This document shows, piece after piece, positions 21,160 to 32,367 of a stretch of DNA of 64,000 nt (position 1 is its first letter; each line of letters begins with the position of its first letter). The translations under genes and the position numbers were made by a program. Source of the DNA: Locusta migratoria (Eukaryota; Arthropoda; Insecta; Orthoptera; Acrididae); NCBI GenBank assembly GCA_026315105.1, contig CM048744.1, forward strand, positions 931,177,503 to 931,241,502, in the 5' to 3' direction. Under the pieces are notes generated by a model. The model did no database searches, was not told where the DNA came from, and saw only the letters and a program-made list of their open reading frames with translations.

Positions 21160-22310
21160 CTACATTAGACACTTTTCCATCGACAGCTGCTCGATTTCTT
21201 CCTCGTCAGCATTCCTGGTATCCATTCTAAATTGAGAATCATCAGAAGGAGTACAGCTGCGTTTCTTCCTCTTCCTCGGTGATAGCTGTATATGAACGTG
21301 TTGTTCGGAATCCGACGGTGGGCGGCTGACATCAGTCACCAGACCACTCTGTAGGAAGGCGGAGGTAGGCTCGACTCCTGGATCAACTTGCATTGGAGCC
21401 AAAGGAGCGTCCACTGTACTCGGAAGATTCAACTGTGTAAGATCTGACATTGGCAGCGCCGAGGAAGGTTTCTCTTCGGTATCTGCCGTATCTAGTGTGG
21501 ATGTCAGGGACAGAACAGAAATTACTTGAGGAGTAGCCACTTTTGTTACAGACATAGGTAACAGGGAGTGGTTAGGTCACAGCTGGAGGTACTTCTCCTA
21601 TTGGCGTCTGTACAATGCGCCATTGGATACATTCCGATCTGACGTGGCTCTCCTGGCCACAGCCTGCACAAGTTCCGGGTTGACCATCGCACATAATTAT
21701 GGGTCGCACTCCTCCAACTTTTAAGACAGCACGAGTTTCTTTACATGTCGCACACCATTGAGCACATGGTATGTGCTGAAGGTTTGCCATTTTCCTTCTA
21801 GGTTGTTCAAATGTTTGTTACACTTAAGGGACTTAACTGCAGGGTCATCAGTCCCTAAACTTACAAACTACTTATGAACTACCTTATTCTAAAAACGGCA
21901 CAAACATTCATGCCCGAGAGGGGATTCGAAACCCCGACCGTAGCGGCCGTGCAGACTGTGACTGGCGCGCCGCAGACCGCTCGGCCACTGCGGCAGGCTC
22001 CTTCTCGGTAACTGATAACTTAAACGTACGGTTCTAAAGCCGAGACGACGACTTTTTTTGTGACTTCCTAAGGAAGTTCAAATACTTGAATCGTACGAAG
22101 ACCGTACTGTGCGTGTTCGAGTTCCTGCGAATGACATCTTGACACACCTTGGCATTGTCATTTTAATATAAACGACACTACTCGTGATCGAAAAGTGGAT
22201 ACCAATAACATCAAGAGGATCTGAACGAATTTCTTCACTAATGAACATTTCAACTTCATGAGCACGGGGTCTCGCGTGATCGGCAAGAAAAGAAACTTTA
22301 AGGGTTGCTC
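21160..22310 (-). pseudogene. ORF1 of L1/Tx1-like LINE with CCHC zinc knuckle
   Basis: Minus-strand pieces read as one ORF1. 22310-22020 gives a block with VEMFISEEIRSDPLDVIGIH and VYIKMT. After the SINE, 21790-21572 gives CAQWCATC and CAGCGQESHVRSEC (a zinc knuckle, CX2CX4HX4C). 21555-21160 gives an acidic and serine-rich tail with SPRKRKKRSC. ORF1 proteins of this type bind the element RNA. It is broken by the SINE and frameshifts. The N-terminal limit is uncertain. Confidence 0.6.
21800..21998 (-). mobile_element. SINE family A, full length
   Basis: Minus-strand head GCCTGCCGCAGTGGCCGAGCGG and box B GGTTTCGAATCC, tail GGGACTGATGACCCTGCAGTTAAGTCCC. A short duplication TCCTTCT at 21793-21799 and 21999-22005 is weaker than at other copies. 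It is inserted into the ORF1 relic of the L1/Tx1-like LINE. Confidence 0.9.
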
Positions 22311-22544
22311 ATCCATAGTTTGCTAAGGTGGATCACGGGGATGTGGGAACCGCGATGTTATCCGTACGTGTGGGCACGATCACCTATCAATACGGTGCAT
22401 CTGGAGATAGAATTGATCGAAAGGTATACGAAGGGTAAAGGTATGTAAGGGCAGAGGAAAAAAAAATGCCAAGGCAAGAGCCAAGGGGAAAAAACCTCTG
22501 TGACAGTGGGGTAGGTTTTAAGGGCAGTAGCGGTATGCTATCTG

Positions 22545-23615
22545 CGACAGATCATGCAAGGTTTGGTAATGTTAGTAAAGGGTATATCTCATTACCGTTA
22601 ACTTTGCTAGGTTCGTCATAAAGAATCAGTCCGGTTGATGCGAGGTTCTGCTGCAGCTGAGCTCCTGTGAAGTCTCCTGGTTCGGCTGCAGTAGAATACC
22701 TGTGAACATCGGCTGTGGCAGAATACCTGTGAACATAGCCAAGTTTGTCATGGTAGTTAGACAGTTCGGTCATAGAACTGGCTAAGTGTGTGGGACTGTA
22801 TAGGTTTGTTTGCATTTAGTGCGCTGAATTTGATTTCCCTGCCTTGCCTGTAGGTCGGCTGTGTGCTCAGTTGGCATTGTCAATCAGTTTGCTGTTCTGC
22901 AGGGGTTTACCATATTCATCGTGTTTGCCAGTTGGTGGTCCGTATGACCGCAGGTGGTTAGTCTCTGAAGAGAAGTGTTTTGGGGCGTGTATGTTTCCAC
23001 CTATGGTAGTGATCGTAGTTCCCCAAGCGTAGAATGAAGGTATTGTTCGTGTGTCTCGAGTTCTTGTACAGTCGTGTGGCGAGTTTCTTGAATACCACCG
23101 AGAGGCGCTCTAGGCGGTATTCATTGTGAATATCCACGGAGCGTGTGTATCGTGGAGCGTTGCTGATGATGCGTAGTACCTTGTTCTGTATGAGCTGCAG
23201 GCGGCGCAGTCGTGTTGGCACCGCGTATGCCCAGCACGGAGCACCGTACGTCATCAGAGGTCTAATATGTGTCATGTAGAGGTTCCTCGACACTCGGCTA
23301 TTCAGTTTGCTTTCCCTGTTGAGCATCGGGTAGAGTTGTTTGAGCCTCGAGTTTGCTCGGTTGGTCATGTGTTGCATGTGGTCCCCCCCATGTGAGTTTC
23401 CGGTCCAACCAGACACCGAGGTATTTGACTTTTCACGGAAACGTATTGGGCGTGTATGTAGAGTAATCGGTCTACAGTATTGGTGTTTGCGCAGGTGTTT
23501 CGGTCTGTGTGTGAACAGAACTCCCTCACATTTGTCGACGTTTACTTTAACACGCCATTTCTCCAACCAAGGTTCGGCAGTTCTGAGTGCTGTCTGTAGG
23601 CGTGAATTTATGTTT
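22545..23615 (-). pseudogene. Jockey-like RT C-terminal part and 3' UTR
   Basis: The minus frame is PSNINSRLQTALRTAEPWLE, then KWRVKVNVDKCEGVLFTHRP (thumb region), RLRRLQLIQNKVLRIISNAP and IHNEYRLERLSVVFKKLA, ending near 22958. This is the usual Jockey order after the YADD motif. A frameshift near 23430 breaks KYLGVWLD-type sequence. The 22552-22815 frame downstream has no domain and is taken as 3' UTR. No poly-A (poly-T on the plus strand) was seen at the presumed end. Confidence 0.8.
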
Positions 23616-23639
23616 GATGGACGATAGGGGCTTTACAGC

Positions 23640-24186
23640 CATAGCGTGCGACTTGTGGAAGTTGGACACAGACGGGAGCCGAGCACGGGTAGCCAAGTGA
23701 TTAAGGCGACCGCTGGCCCGAAGCGGAAGACCCGGGTTCTATCCCATTCGGCTTTCACCCGTAGTCGTAAGCGGGTCGGCTTGGCTTGCCGAGTTGCTCC
23801 CCTAAGGCGTGTTTATTTACTTCCGCGTGATTCGCAGCGGAGCGGCCGACCTGTGCGGACGTAGCGCTCGCCGATACCCTCGCCATGGCTGGCAGACAAT
23901 AGCTCGTAAGAGTGGTTGCGAACAAGCTGAAGAGCAGACGACGTCGGAGAGCGCCGATCTCGCTGTGGCCTAGTGCGCATAGCGGGACAAAGAGCTCCGG
24001 CTCGTAGCTCCTTTGTGACCTTGGTTAAACTCCCCAGCGGGACTCACCCGTTCTTTGGTAGGGTATTTCTGTGCCAGGGACCCGTTCACGTCGGATCACT
24101 CCGCGTACAGTAGGCCTTTTCTTCACTCCGCGCTCCCTTGCGCCGATAGAAAGTAGGGACTCCCCTATTCTAGTTGATTACACATC
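23640..24186 (+). other. GC-rich 5' UTR of the Jockey-like LINE, with a tRNA-like segment
   Basis: High-GC, stop-containing sequence between the inversion point and gag. It would be the internal-promoter region of a near full-length 5' half. Within it, 23677-23760 is tRNA-like: TAGCCAAGTGATTAAGGCG (box A) and GACCCGGGTTCTATCCC (box B). Whether this is part of the UTR or an independent SINE piece cannot be decided from the sequence. Confidence 0.5.
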
Positions 24187-25438
24187 TTGGGTCTCAAAAA
24201 AGAGCAAAAGTTGTCGTATCACTTCCATCCTAATAACGAATTCTTCTGCTGGAAAGATGGCAGGTTTGCCCAGCAAAATCCCTCATTGCCATACACGAAG
24301 CCAGAAGCAAGCGCCAGAAGGGACGGTGAGGCCGAGTGCACCCCTCGCCATGACAATCCCGCTCGAAACCCACCAGGAGGAGTTGGCAAACCGCAAGCAA
24401 GGGCTGAAGCCGCAGCCGAGGTGACGGCCGAGATGGCGGGCACCACACACAAAACAACAACACAAAACACACACACATCACCGGCCACCATAGATTTAAA
24501 CTGGCCTGAAGTCGGTCCACTTGTGATCGACGAGGACCCACAACATGAACATACAGAAGACGGGGAAGGACCCTGGCAGGTCGTCAGTTGCAAACGGAGC
24601 AACAGTCTCCCACTCGCCACGCAGACATGTGAGCTCCCACGCTCAAAGTTCAAGCGCCGCGTGCTCTTGCCAACACCCACCAGTGTAACTACTAGCACAC
24701 CACACACAGGGAACAACAGTACCGCACCTGTGCTGGGAAATACACAGCAAACAGCCACGCAGGACACAACAACACGGATTGGATTCCCACCCGTCATCAT
24801 CCAAAACTATCGTGACCTCAGTCGCCTAAACAAGGACTTCGTGGACACACACAAGCCTGCCACCTACCACACAAAACTAACATGGGAAAACGCTGCACTG
24901 TATGTGGCTACAAAACAAGACTATACCAATCTCCTGAGCTTCCTCAAAGCTAAGGAGATACAGAACCGCGGACGAACGCACACAGCTGTACATCGTGAAG
25001 GGGGTGGACCCAAACACACCTGGCAACACCTTGAAAGCTGCCATTTGTGACCTGGGCTTTGACTGTCTCAGAGCAAGCCGGATGATGGGTCAACGCACAC
25101 ACACATCACTACCCAACTACCTTATTGATCTGGCCGATACGGCCCACTCCCGCGAGATCTTGAAGGTAAAATATGTCCTTCACATGGGAGTCAAGGTAGA
25201 ACTTTACGAGCCATCTCGTGTCCCCCAACAATATAAACGCTGCCAACGGTTTGGACATTCGGCTGCTCGCTGCAGCCTGGTATATCGGTGCCGCAAATGT
25301 CGTGGCAGTCACTCAGCACAGCACTGCAAACTTCTACAAACAGACACACGGAAATGCGCTAACTGTGGGCAGGCGCACGCACCGACTTACAGGAAGTGCT
25401 CCGCCTACATTGCAGCCCTGATGCGAAAGACACAGTAA
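24187..25438 (+). pseudogene. Jockey-like gag (ORF1) with zinc knuckles
   Basis: Strongly C+A-rich coding strand. An N-terminal low-complexity Thr/Pro/Asn region (to about 24780) is followed by a gag core (PPVIIQNYRDLSRLNKDF, about 24787-24840; TLKAAICDLGFDCLRASRM; HSREILKVKYVL) and Cys/His motifs CRKCRGSHSAQHC and CANCGQAHAPTYRKC (about 25290-25400). Gag binds the RNA into particles. A frameshift near 24985 moves the reading from the 24187 frame to the 24995 frame. ATGG at 24256 in another frame, in good start context, may be the original start, with a further frameshift near 24420. Confidence 0.8.
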
Positions 25439-25439
25439 C

Positions 25440-26187
25440 AAAATGTAGTGATCCAAACAAAAACAGCTCCAAGACCCCCTATCCCCCGCGACCCGTGAGG
25501 AATGGCATTTCATTCGCCACAATGGCAAGCGGGCAGGGGAGGGCAGCGAACGTAAAGGGCCCAACAAACACACACAACACATCCCCAGCATCAGAAACAC
25601 AGCCAGAAAGACAACACAACAAACTCTCCACACACTGGAAACAACACTACCCGCCCCAGACAACACAGAACCCGCCCCCTCCATGTCGAGCTGTAACACG
25701 CACGACAATAAAAACGCACCTACACAAGGGAGACCAAAACCCCAGCGTAGGAGAAGGGACCCAGGAAACAGAGAGGGAACACTACCACACCACAACAAAA
25801 TAACGAACAACAACGGAACACCGACTCTCCGGCACAAAACACAGCACACACACTACACAACCCCTCACCACATCAGAAACACAGGCGCCAACAGACGCTA
25901 CACATACAGCGGACACACAAGCCACCCCAAACACAACGCCAACACAAACACAAGCGGCCGCTAACTCGCCGACTAACACTCAGGCCGACATACCCAACAC
26001 CCTAACAACACCGGGAGGAATATTGCAGGCAGTAATGCATACATTATTCACCAACACACGACTCAGCAGATCTTTTAGAAGATCTGGGGAGCCGTCGCCA
26101 CACTTTTCACACAGCTCATGACTGCCGAAACCGGCCAGTACTGGACTGTCATACAAACAGCTATCGCAAACCTGTTCACGCCCATTC
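25440..26187 (+). other. C/A-rich linker between gag and pol of the Jockey-like LINE
   Basis: Extremely C+A-rich, G- and T-poor on this strand (for example CACACAACACA runs). Open frames at 25396-25803 and 25683-25964 have no domain and are composition artefacts or a decayed gag C-terminus. A palindrome AGATCTTTTAGAAGATCT lies at 26069. Confidence 0.55.
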
Positions 26188-26880
26188 ATGGATAACACGC
26201 CACACCCGCCCCCTCACATAAACAACATAACACTATCACAGACCCTGTTCTGGAATGCAGACGGGATCACCAACAAAAGGGCAGAATTTGCCGCACTCCT
26301 TGAGGTTAAGGGGATACTGATTGCCCTTGTGAGCGAGACTAAACTCAAACCTCACAACAGACTAAACTTCACTAGTTACTGCGTCTATCGTGCCGACCGA
26401 GCGGACGACGGAGACGGAGAAGGAACAGCGATCATCATACACAAAGACATTGAACACACAAATATCCAGCTCCCTGCACTTGAAAGATTAGAGGCCCTGG
26501 CCGTCAGGGTCAAGTTCAACGGAGCATACACTGCACTGGTGTCACTTTACAACCCTCCTGGTAACATTGTAACACGCGATATCAGCGCAGTACTCAACAT
26601 TGCACCGCGAGTCGTCGCCGCTGGAGATCTGAACGCAAAACACCGCGATTGGAATTCAATCAGACAAAATCGCAACGGCAAAAAACTGTACGAACACTCA
26701 CTAGGCAGAAACTACATCACACTTGCATCGGTTGAACCGACTTATATTCCGTACCAGAGGAATCAAAGGCCAGACGTTATGCCATCATTAAGGGCATAAC
26801 AGTCACCCTTAACCTTGAGGTTGTAAACGATCTGCCTTCTAACCACACCCTCATTATACTTCACGCGGAAGAAACACTGT
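26188..26880 (+). pseudogene. Jockey-like AP endonuclease domain
   Basis: Reading from 26188: LFWNADGITNKRAEF (N block, about 26247), IALVSETKLKP (catalytic Glu, about 26320), GEGTAIIIHKDI, VVAAGDLNAKHRDWNS (catalytic Asp/Asn, about 26615-26655), then after a break DLPSNHTLIIL (about 26830). In the last block the usual SDH.P is SNH.L, so a catalytic Asp is lost. The protein would nick target DNA. A stop near 26798 and a frame change separate it from the RT. Confidence 0.85.
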
Positions 26881-26889
26881 AGTACAATG

Positions 26890-28217
26890 AACCACGCAGG
26901 ATACTAAATTACAAGCGCACGAATTGGGCTCTGTTCAAGGAAACGCTTGATAATTGTATTCCTGACACTCACGAGATTACGCAAACAGAGCAAATTGATG
27001 AAACTGTTGAAGACGCAATAGCCGAATCCATACCATTCTGTGCCACACAGCAACACTCAGTGGCCCTGTCCCAGGAAATCCTGGGCCTTATCTCAGTGAG
27101 AAACCGACTCAGGAGATACTGGCAGCGTACCAGGCGTGCGGTGTATAAACGTCAACAGGCTACAGGGTATCATACAGGGTAAAATAACAACATTCAAAAC
27201 CACACAATGGGACCAGAAACTCACTGGACTGGATACCACACGTCCTGGAGTGTGGACTCTGGCCAGACACTTCACCAGGGAGAAACTTTACACGCCTACC
27301 TTATAGGGACCAAACGGCACAGCATACTCAGCGGAAGAGAAAGCCGAGCTAATGGCCCAAACACTAGCAGCGTCATTCACACCGAACCTGGCTCCATCCG
27401 ACCCAGTGTTCACACTTGAGACGGACCAGGCGATCACACGCTTCATGACTCAGCCTCCGTGCCGCGAAATCAGACGCACTAGTATACATAAAATCACATG
27501 GGCCATCAAGCATACCACAGCCAGAAAAGCGCCTGGCCCCGATAGCATTCAAAACCGTGTTCTCCAGGAGTTCACGGATAGAGCAATAGAGTACCTGATA
27601 CACGTCACAAATGCCATCCAGCAACACCAACACTTCCCTGCCTTTTGGAAGGCGGCCAAGGTCCTGATGTTCAGGAAGCCAGGGAAAGACAACTCCCTCC
27701 CCCAAAATTACCGACACATCAGTCTGCTGAGCTCGCTCAGTAAGATAGTTGAGAAGGTAATTCTTAAACGTCTCACTCGGCACTGCACCACCAATGACAC
27801 CCTAAGACCGGAGCAATTCGGATTTAGGAATCACGACACAACAACTCCTCCGCGTAGTTGAACACATAACAAACGGCTACAACAAAAACAAAGCCACCGG
27901 GGCTGTGTTCCTGGACATCGAAAAAGCTTTCGATCGTCTCTGGCACAACGGCCTTATACGCAAACTTAATGACGCCGCGTTTCCCAACGGACTCGTGCAT
28001 CTCATACACTCATATCTCACCAACAGAAGCTTCAACACTGACATGTAGGGCAAACAGTCTACACGACACGGTATTCAAGCCGGAGTACCCCAAGGCAGCA
28101 TCCTGGGGTCCCTCTTTTTTAACCTCTACATTAAAGATTTTCCATCCACACATAACATGATGACCGCAATATACGCAGATGACACCGCCATCATGGCGCA
28201 AGATTGGAAACCATCAA
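26890..28217 (+). pseudogene. Jockey-like reverse transcriptase, N-terminal two thirds
   Basis: ILNYKRTNWALFKETLDN (about 26900) is the linker. RT blocks then follow: ARKAPGPDSIQNRVLQEF (about 27520), FPAFWKAAKVLMFRKPGKDN, NYRHISLLSSLSKIVEKVIL, LRPEQFGF (27805), and after a frameshift near 27835 VFLDIEKAFDRLWHNGLI (catalytic Asp), AGVPQGSILG and AIYADDTAIMAQDWKPSN (catalytic YADD, 28165-28217). It ends exactly at the inversion point. Several further frame changes lie between 27080 and 27350. Confidence 0.85.
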
Positions 28218-28580
28218 ACCATCCGCTATTACGGATTTTCGTGCGAGATCGAACGTATGAGCGCATCTGCGGTGAAATAATGAAGCTAACGCCGTCTTCG
28301 TGTGTGAATACTTATTATATTGGTGTGGTGTCTGTCCATTCGGACATGTTTGGAGAAAGGAGTAAGGCTTCATTAAGTATGGTGTTAATGGAAATGCATC
28401 ATCACTTACTAAAACTACTGGCAGGCCAAAAGTTCTGTTTTCTATAGCAGCTTTTAAAGTGGAACTGGCAAATAAGCGTCCATCAAACGCCCTCCCTGCT
28501 TCACCAAAATCAACGTCAGTGAAACCGTAGGCTAGTTACTACCTGCAACTGGAAAAAGAATAATGTTGAAGTGCCCCTGT
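28218..28580. other. No gene seen
   Basis: Flank between the inverted Jockey-like LINE and the Tc1 element. A plus frame to 28447 has no recognisable motif. The word CGTCCATCAAAC at 28474-28485 repeats the sequence at the Jockey inversion point; this may be chance. Confidence 0.4.
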
Positions 28581-28581
28581 A

Positions 28582-29942
28582 CACTTGTAGCCATTAAAAT
28601 TGCTGAACTAAGAAGAAATGCAGATGATAAATGGGTATTTATTGGACAAATATATCATACTAGAACTGGCATGTGATTACATTTTCACGCAATTTGGGTG
28701 CATAGATCCGGAGAACAAACACCTCTGGCCGTAATAACGGCCTTGATACGCCTGGGCATTGTCAAACAGAGCTTGGATAGCGTGTATAGGTACAGATGCT
28801 CATGCAGCTTCAACACGATACCACAGTTCATTGGCGTATTGTGACGAGCCAGTTGCTTCGCCACCACTGACCAGACGTTTTCAATTGGTGAGAGATCTGG
28901 AGAATGTGCTGGCCACAGCAACAGTCGAACATTTTCCATATCCAGAAAGGCCTGTACACGACCTGAAACATGCGGCCATGCATTATCCTGCTGAAATGTA
29001 GGGTTTCACAGGAATCGAATGAAGGGTAGAGCCACGGGTCGTAACACATCTGAAATGTAACGGCCACAGTTCAAAGTGCCGTAGATGCGAACTAGAGGCG
29101 ACCAAGACGTGTAACCAATGGCACCACATACCATCACGCCGGGTGATGGCAATGACTAATACACGCTTCCAATATGCGTTCACCACGATGTCGCCAAACA
29201 CGGATGCGACCATCATGGTGCTGTAAACAGAACCTGGATTCATCTGAAAAAAAAATAAAAAAAATGACGTTTCCCGACTCGTCGTTCCGTACACCGTGGC
29301 AGACCCTCCTGACTGTGATGCAGCGTCAAGGGTAACTGCAGCCATGGTCTCCGAGGTGATAGTCCATGCTGCTGCAAACGTCGTCGAACTGTTCGTGCAG
29401 ATGGTTGTTGTCTTGCAAACGTCCCCATCTGTTGACTCAGGGATCGAGATGTGTCTGCACGATCCGTTACAGCCATGCGGATAAGATGCCTGTCATCTCG
29501 ACTGCTAGTGATACGAGGCCGTTGGGATCCAGCACGGCGTTCCGTATTGCCCTCCTAAACCCACCGATTCCGTATTCTGCTAACAGTCATTGGATCGCGA
29601 CCAAAGCGAGCAGCAATGTCACGATACGATTAACTGCAATCGCGATAGGCTACAATCCGACCTTATCAAACATGATACGCATTTCTCCTCCTTACAAGAG
29701 ACATCACAACAACGTTTCACCAGACAACGCCAGTCAACTGATGTTTGTGTGTGAGAAATCGGTTGGAAACTTTCCTCATGTCAGCACGTTGTAGGTGTCG
29801 CCACCGCCGCCAAGCTTATGTGAATGCTCTGAAAAGCTAATCATTCGCATATCACAGCATCTTCTTCCTGTCGGCTAACGGCTAAATGTTGCGTCTGTAG
29901 ATTGTCATCTTTGTGGTGTAGCAATTTTAATGGCCATGAGCG
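28582..29942 (-). mobile_element. Tc1-type DNA transposon
   Basis: Terminal inverted repeats CACTTGTAGCCATTAAAATT (28582) and the reverse complement of GCAATTTTAATGGCCATGAGCG at the right end agree at most positions. The element is flanked by TA (28580-28581 and 29943-29944). At 1361 bp it is near the usual Tc1 length. I recall this as a widespread insect Tc1 lineage. It carries a decayed transposase on the minus strand. Confidence 0.9.
28700..29700 (-). pseudogene. Tc1 transposase (DD34E type), broken
   Basis: Minus-strand pieces: an N-terminal helix-turn-helix around 29690-29590; ITSSRDDRHLIRMAVTDRAD, then PSARTVRRRLQQHGLSPRRP (29400-29350); a DES-like block near 29240 (Asp of the catalytic triad); PWLYPSFDSCETLHF..R.MHGRMFQVVYRPFWIWK (HD block eroded, about 29040-28950); LLWPAHSPDLSPIENVWSVV (final catalytic Glu, about 28920-28860). 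Frameshifts and an A-rich expansion at 29247-29262 disrupt it, so it is inactive. Confidence 0.85.
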
Positions 29943-29944
29943 TA

Positions 29945-30189
29945 GATGTGAAACTCAGAAACACTTTTTGGTGGGCATTTTATGACTATATGTTTGCCAT
30001 CAACTCACCCAATACATGGGAAATGACGTCGTAATTCAAAGTTGTTAATTATTCTCTCTGTTCGGCTTCAGTCTGGGGTACCTGTAAAAGAAAGTACGGT
30101 AGCCAGAATTACAGATCCAAACATTGTAGTTAATTAGAATAATACCACATTATGTTTAGGCATTCCATATTTCAAGCTTTTAAACTGTC
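29945..30189. other. No gene seen
   Basis: Short non-coding flank between the Tc1 element and the candidate exon region. No motif found. Confidence 0.4.
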
Positions 30190-30602
30190 TCATTCTCTCC
30201 CTTTCAGGTTAGCAAGGACAATGACACATGAAATGAGCAGGCACCAGAGGAGACAGCTGTCGTAAGCGACCCTGAATGCCCCCCCCCCCCCCCACAACAA
30301 ACATAAACACTATTGATAGTTTGAGTCGACCTTGTAGCAGCAGCTTGCAATCGTCATCATCGAAAGTAAATACGAAGAAAAGGCGTGCTGAAGATCTTTT
30401 TCAGCATCTTGAAAGTGCTGTGGAGGCACGCAGATGTATCAGTAATGAGCCATATGAGAGGAGGTGAGAGTGCATGTTTTTGAAGAAGAGTTACAAAGCA
30501 AATGAGAAAACTCCTAGAGAATTATAATTTATAACTAATGGATATGCAGTCACTAGTTATGTATAAAAGAAAGCGTTTCTTGGCTGAAGGCCAACAAAAT
30601 AA
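30190..30602 (+). other. Candidate 3' exon of an unrecognised protein
   Basis: A pyrimidine-rich tract ending CCCTTTCAG at 30201-30209 precedes a plus frame that runs with low complexity (Pro, Ser, Thr) into KKRRAEDLFQHLESAVEARR (about 30383-30440). A frameshift follows and VHVFEEELQSK then ends at a stop. AATAAA occurs at 30598. A basic patch followed by a short amphipathic tail near a poly-A signal is what one sees at the end of some MADF/BESS-type nuclear proteins, but I cannot name it. It may equally be part of an unknown transposon or a retrocopy. Confidence 0.25.
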
Positions 30603-30789
30603 ACAATTGCAATCAGGGCAATTTGTTGCTGTTCAGGAAGTACTTGGAGGGAGGGGGGGATAATTGCTCTTACAGTCAGAAGCCATCACTTTGTTTTAAG
30701 ACACTACAACAAACCAAGTTCCATTTCTATTGTAATGCTGTAAGTAAAAATGTATGTAAATGTTATAACCATACATAACAGGTGTTGTT

Positions 30790-31600
30790 TTTTTACCTGA
30801 CATCAGCGACGTATTGTGCTTATGCTGGCAACGAGGATGACGCCACTGTTTGTTGTTTGTTTGTTAATCTTAAGGGACTTAACTGCGGGGTCATCAGTCC
30901 CTAAACTTACAAACTACTTATGAACTAACTTATACTAAAGACGACACAAACATCCATGCCCAAGAAGGGATTCGAACCCCCGACCGTAGCGGCCGTGCAG
31001 ACTGTGACTGGCGCGCCGCAGACTGCGGCCGGCGATGACGCCACTCCATGGATTTGTTTTTGCTGTCAGGTTCGGACAAAAACAACCATATTTCATTCTG
31101 GGTAATGATGTCTTCAAAACACTGTTTCTACTCTTCAGTAAAGGTCTTCATGATACCATCGCACATATTTTTCATCATCGTTTTCATTTCTCTTGTCAAT
31201 AATCTAGGGATCAAACTTGCGCAGATTTTTCTGTACCCTGGTAACTGTACCAGGGATACCACACTATCAACGACAAACGAGTCATTTCAGCAATCTGTTT
31301 TGTCGTCACTCATCTTTCATTTTTGGATGATTTGATCAATGGTCTCCTTATTCACCGATGTCCTACCGCATCGTGGATTGTCCAACACAGAGAAATCACC
31401 TTCTTTAAATCGCTGCAACCACTGCTGGATACTGCTGCGATCCACTGTGTCCTCCCCATAAACAGGGAGCAACTTCCTATGAATCGATGTGGCAGAGTCA
31501 TTTCCGATCTTGAAGAGGTACTCCATACTGACCTTTGTCGCAATCTGGCATCTACTTCACAGTCCATTATAGCTCACCTTTAAACCAAAGAAAATACTTT
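30790..31600 (-). pseudogene. mariner transposase relic, interrupted by a SINE
   Basis: The minus frame at 31526-31317 gives the helix-turn-helix part (EYLFKIGNDSATSIHRKLLP, SSIQQWLQRFKEGDFSVLDN, GRTSVNKETID). Further along, EIWLFLSEPDSKNKSMEW (31100-31040) corresponds to the mariner DETW..Y.PE.K..S.EW block, in which the catalytic Asp-Glu is replaced. The reading continues into RHPRCQHKHNTSL beyond the SINE (30840-30795). The C-terminal half and the inverted repeats are missing. Confidence 0.75.
30848..31033 (-). mobile_element. SINE family A with 12-bp target duplication
   Basis: Minus-strand copy with box B GGGTTCGAATCCC and tail GGGACTGATGACCCCGCAGTTAAGTCCC. The duplicated target GATGACGCCACT is at 30836-30847 and 31034-31045 and lies within the mariner coding relic. 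The head has an internal deletion: it lacks the central CCGCTCGGCCAC stretch. Confidence 0.93.
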
Positions 31601-31619
31601 TATATACCAACGTTGTAAG

Positions 31620-32330
31620 GTGTGGTGGTGAAAAAAAAAAAATGAAATGGATAGGAATGATTCCGGCTGGGCAAGGTTAATGTGGGTTAATACAATAGGA
31701 AGACAGGAGTGGCTGACCCTGAATTAATTACTGATATTTAACATCACATCAAATAATTTGCATGATTTGCCCTATTTCAGTTCTAATTGTAGTGAGACTC
31801 TTCCGCTTCCTGCAAGTGGCATAAAATATAATTAATAATTTGTCCCCACCAAAAAATCTAACGAACTAACTGGGATCTGACGACTAATAATGTTGAAAAA
31901 ACATCTTTCAAATCCAACAATATTTATTACACCTTTTTAAGCAGGATAAAACACACAATGATAAATCCAATACTAAAATCATAAACAACAAGAATACATT
32001 TATAACCAAATAAGAAAGAACAATCTAATGCATATGAAGTTACTCAAACGGTTACGAAACTGGAAATTAGTAACGACTGGCAAGTCAGAAACCCCTATCG
32101 TGAAATAATATAATGTTCTTAGCGGAATAATCGAGTCGGAATACCAGTGCAGGGTTGACTTTCCTAACTACACAATCCCCACTATAAGGCAGAACTTTAT
32201 GTATCGACTATATGTTACTGGCGAGCGCTTTGCCATACATTACCAAACTGACGACTTGCATGTGAAGGTGCTGCGCTGCAGTGGCGTGGGGGCAGGGCGA
32301 CTGTGAGCTGAAAATTTGTGCGACCACGAA

Positions 32331-32367
<37 letters not shown>

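Larger units (their letters stand above)
19400..22320 (-). mobile_element. L1/Tx1-like LINE, degenerate and interrupted
   Basis: Minus-strand LINE with a CCHC-containing ORF1 (22310-21170), endonuclease start (about 20870-20665) and RT (20620-19400). It is interrupted by SINEs at 21800-21998 and 20219-20419 and by a CR1 3' tail at 20625-20668. The endonuclease-to-RT middle (roughly 600-700 codons in such elements) is deleted at that CR1 tail. Clade placement rests on the RT wording and ORF1 style and is tentative. Confidence 0.65.
22540..28217. mobile_element. Jockey-like LINE with internal inversion (twin-priming structure)
   Basis: The 5' half (5' UTR, gag, endonuclease, RT up to just past the YADD motif) is on the plus strand at about 23640-28217. 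The remaining 3' half (RT C-terminus and 3' UTR) is on the minus strand at 23615-22540. Plus coding ends in ..DWKPSN at CCATCAAAC (28209-28217), and the minus half begins at the same CCATCAAAC (23615-23607) reading PSNINSRLQTAL. One parental element therefore accounts for both halves. Read on the minus strand, an inverted 5' segment precedes a sense 3' segment, the layout made when both target ends prime on one RNA. Confidence 0.8.

Noticed and set aside
24219..24800. 193-residue minus frame rich in Val, Cys and Gly
   Set aside because: Shadow of the C+A-rich Jockey-like gag; no domain.
25334..25849. 171-residue minus frame opposite the Jockey-like gag
   Set aside because: Same composition effect; hydrophobic only because of GT-rich antisense codons.
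28474..28485. CGTCCATCAAAC as the target copy linked to the Jockey inversion point
   Set aside because: Only 12 bp, 260 bp away from the junction; cannot be distinguished from chance.
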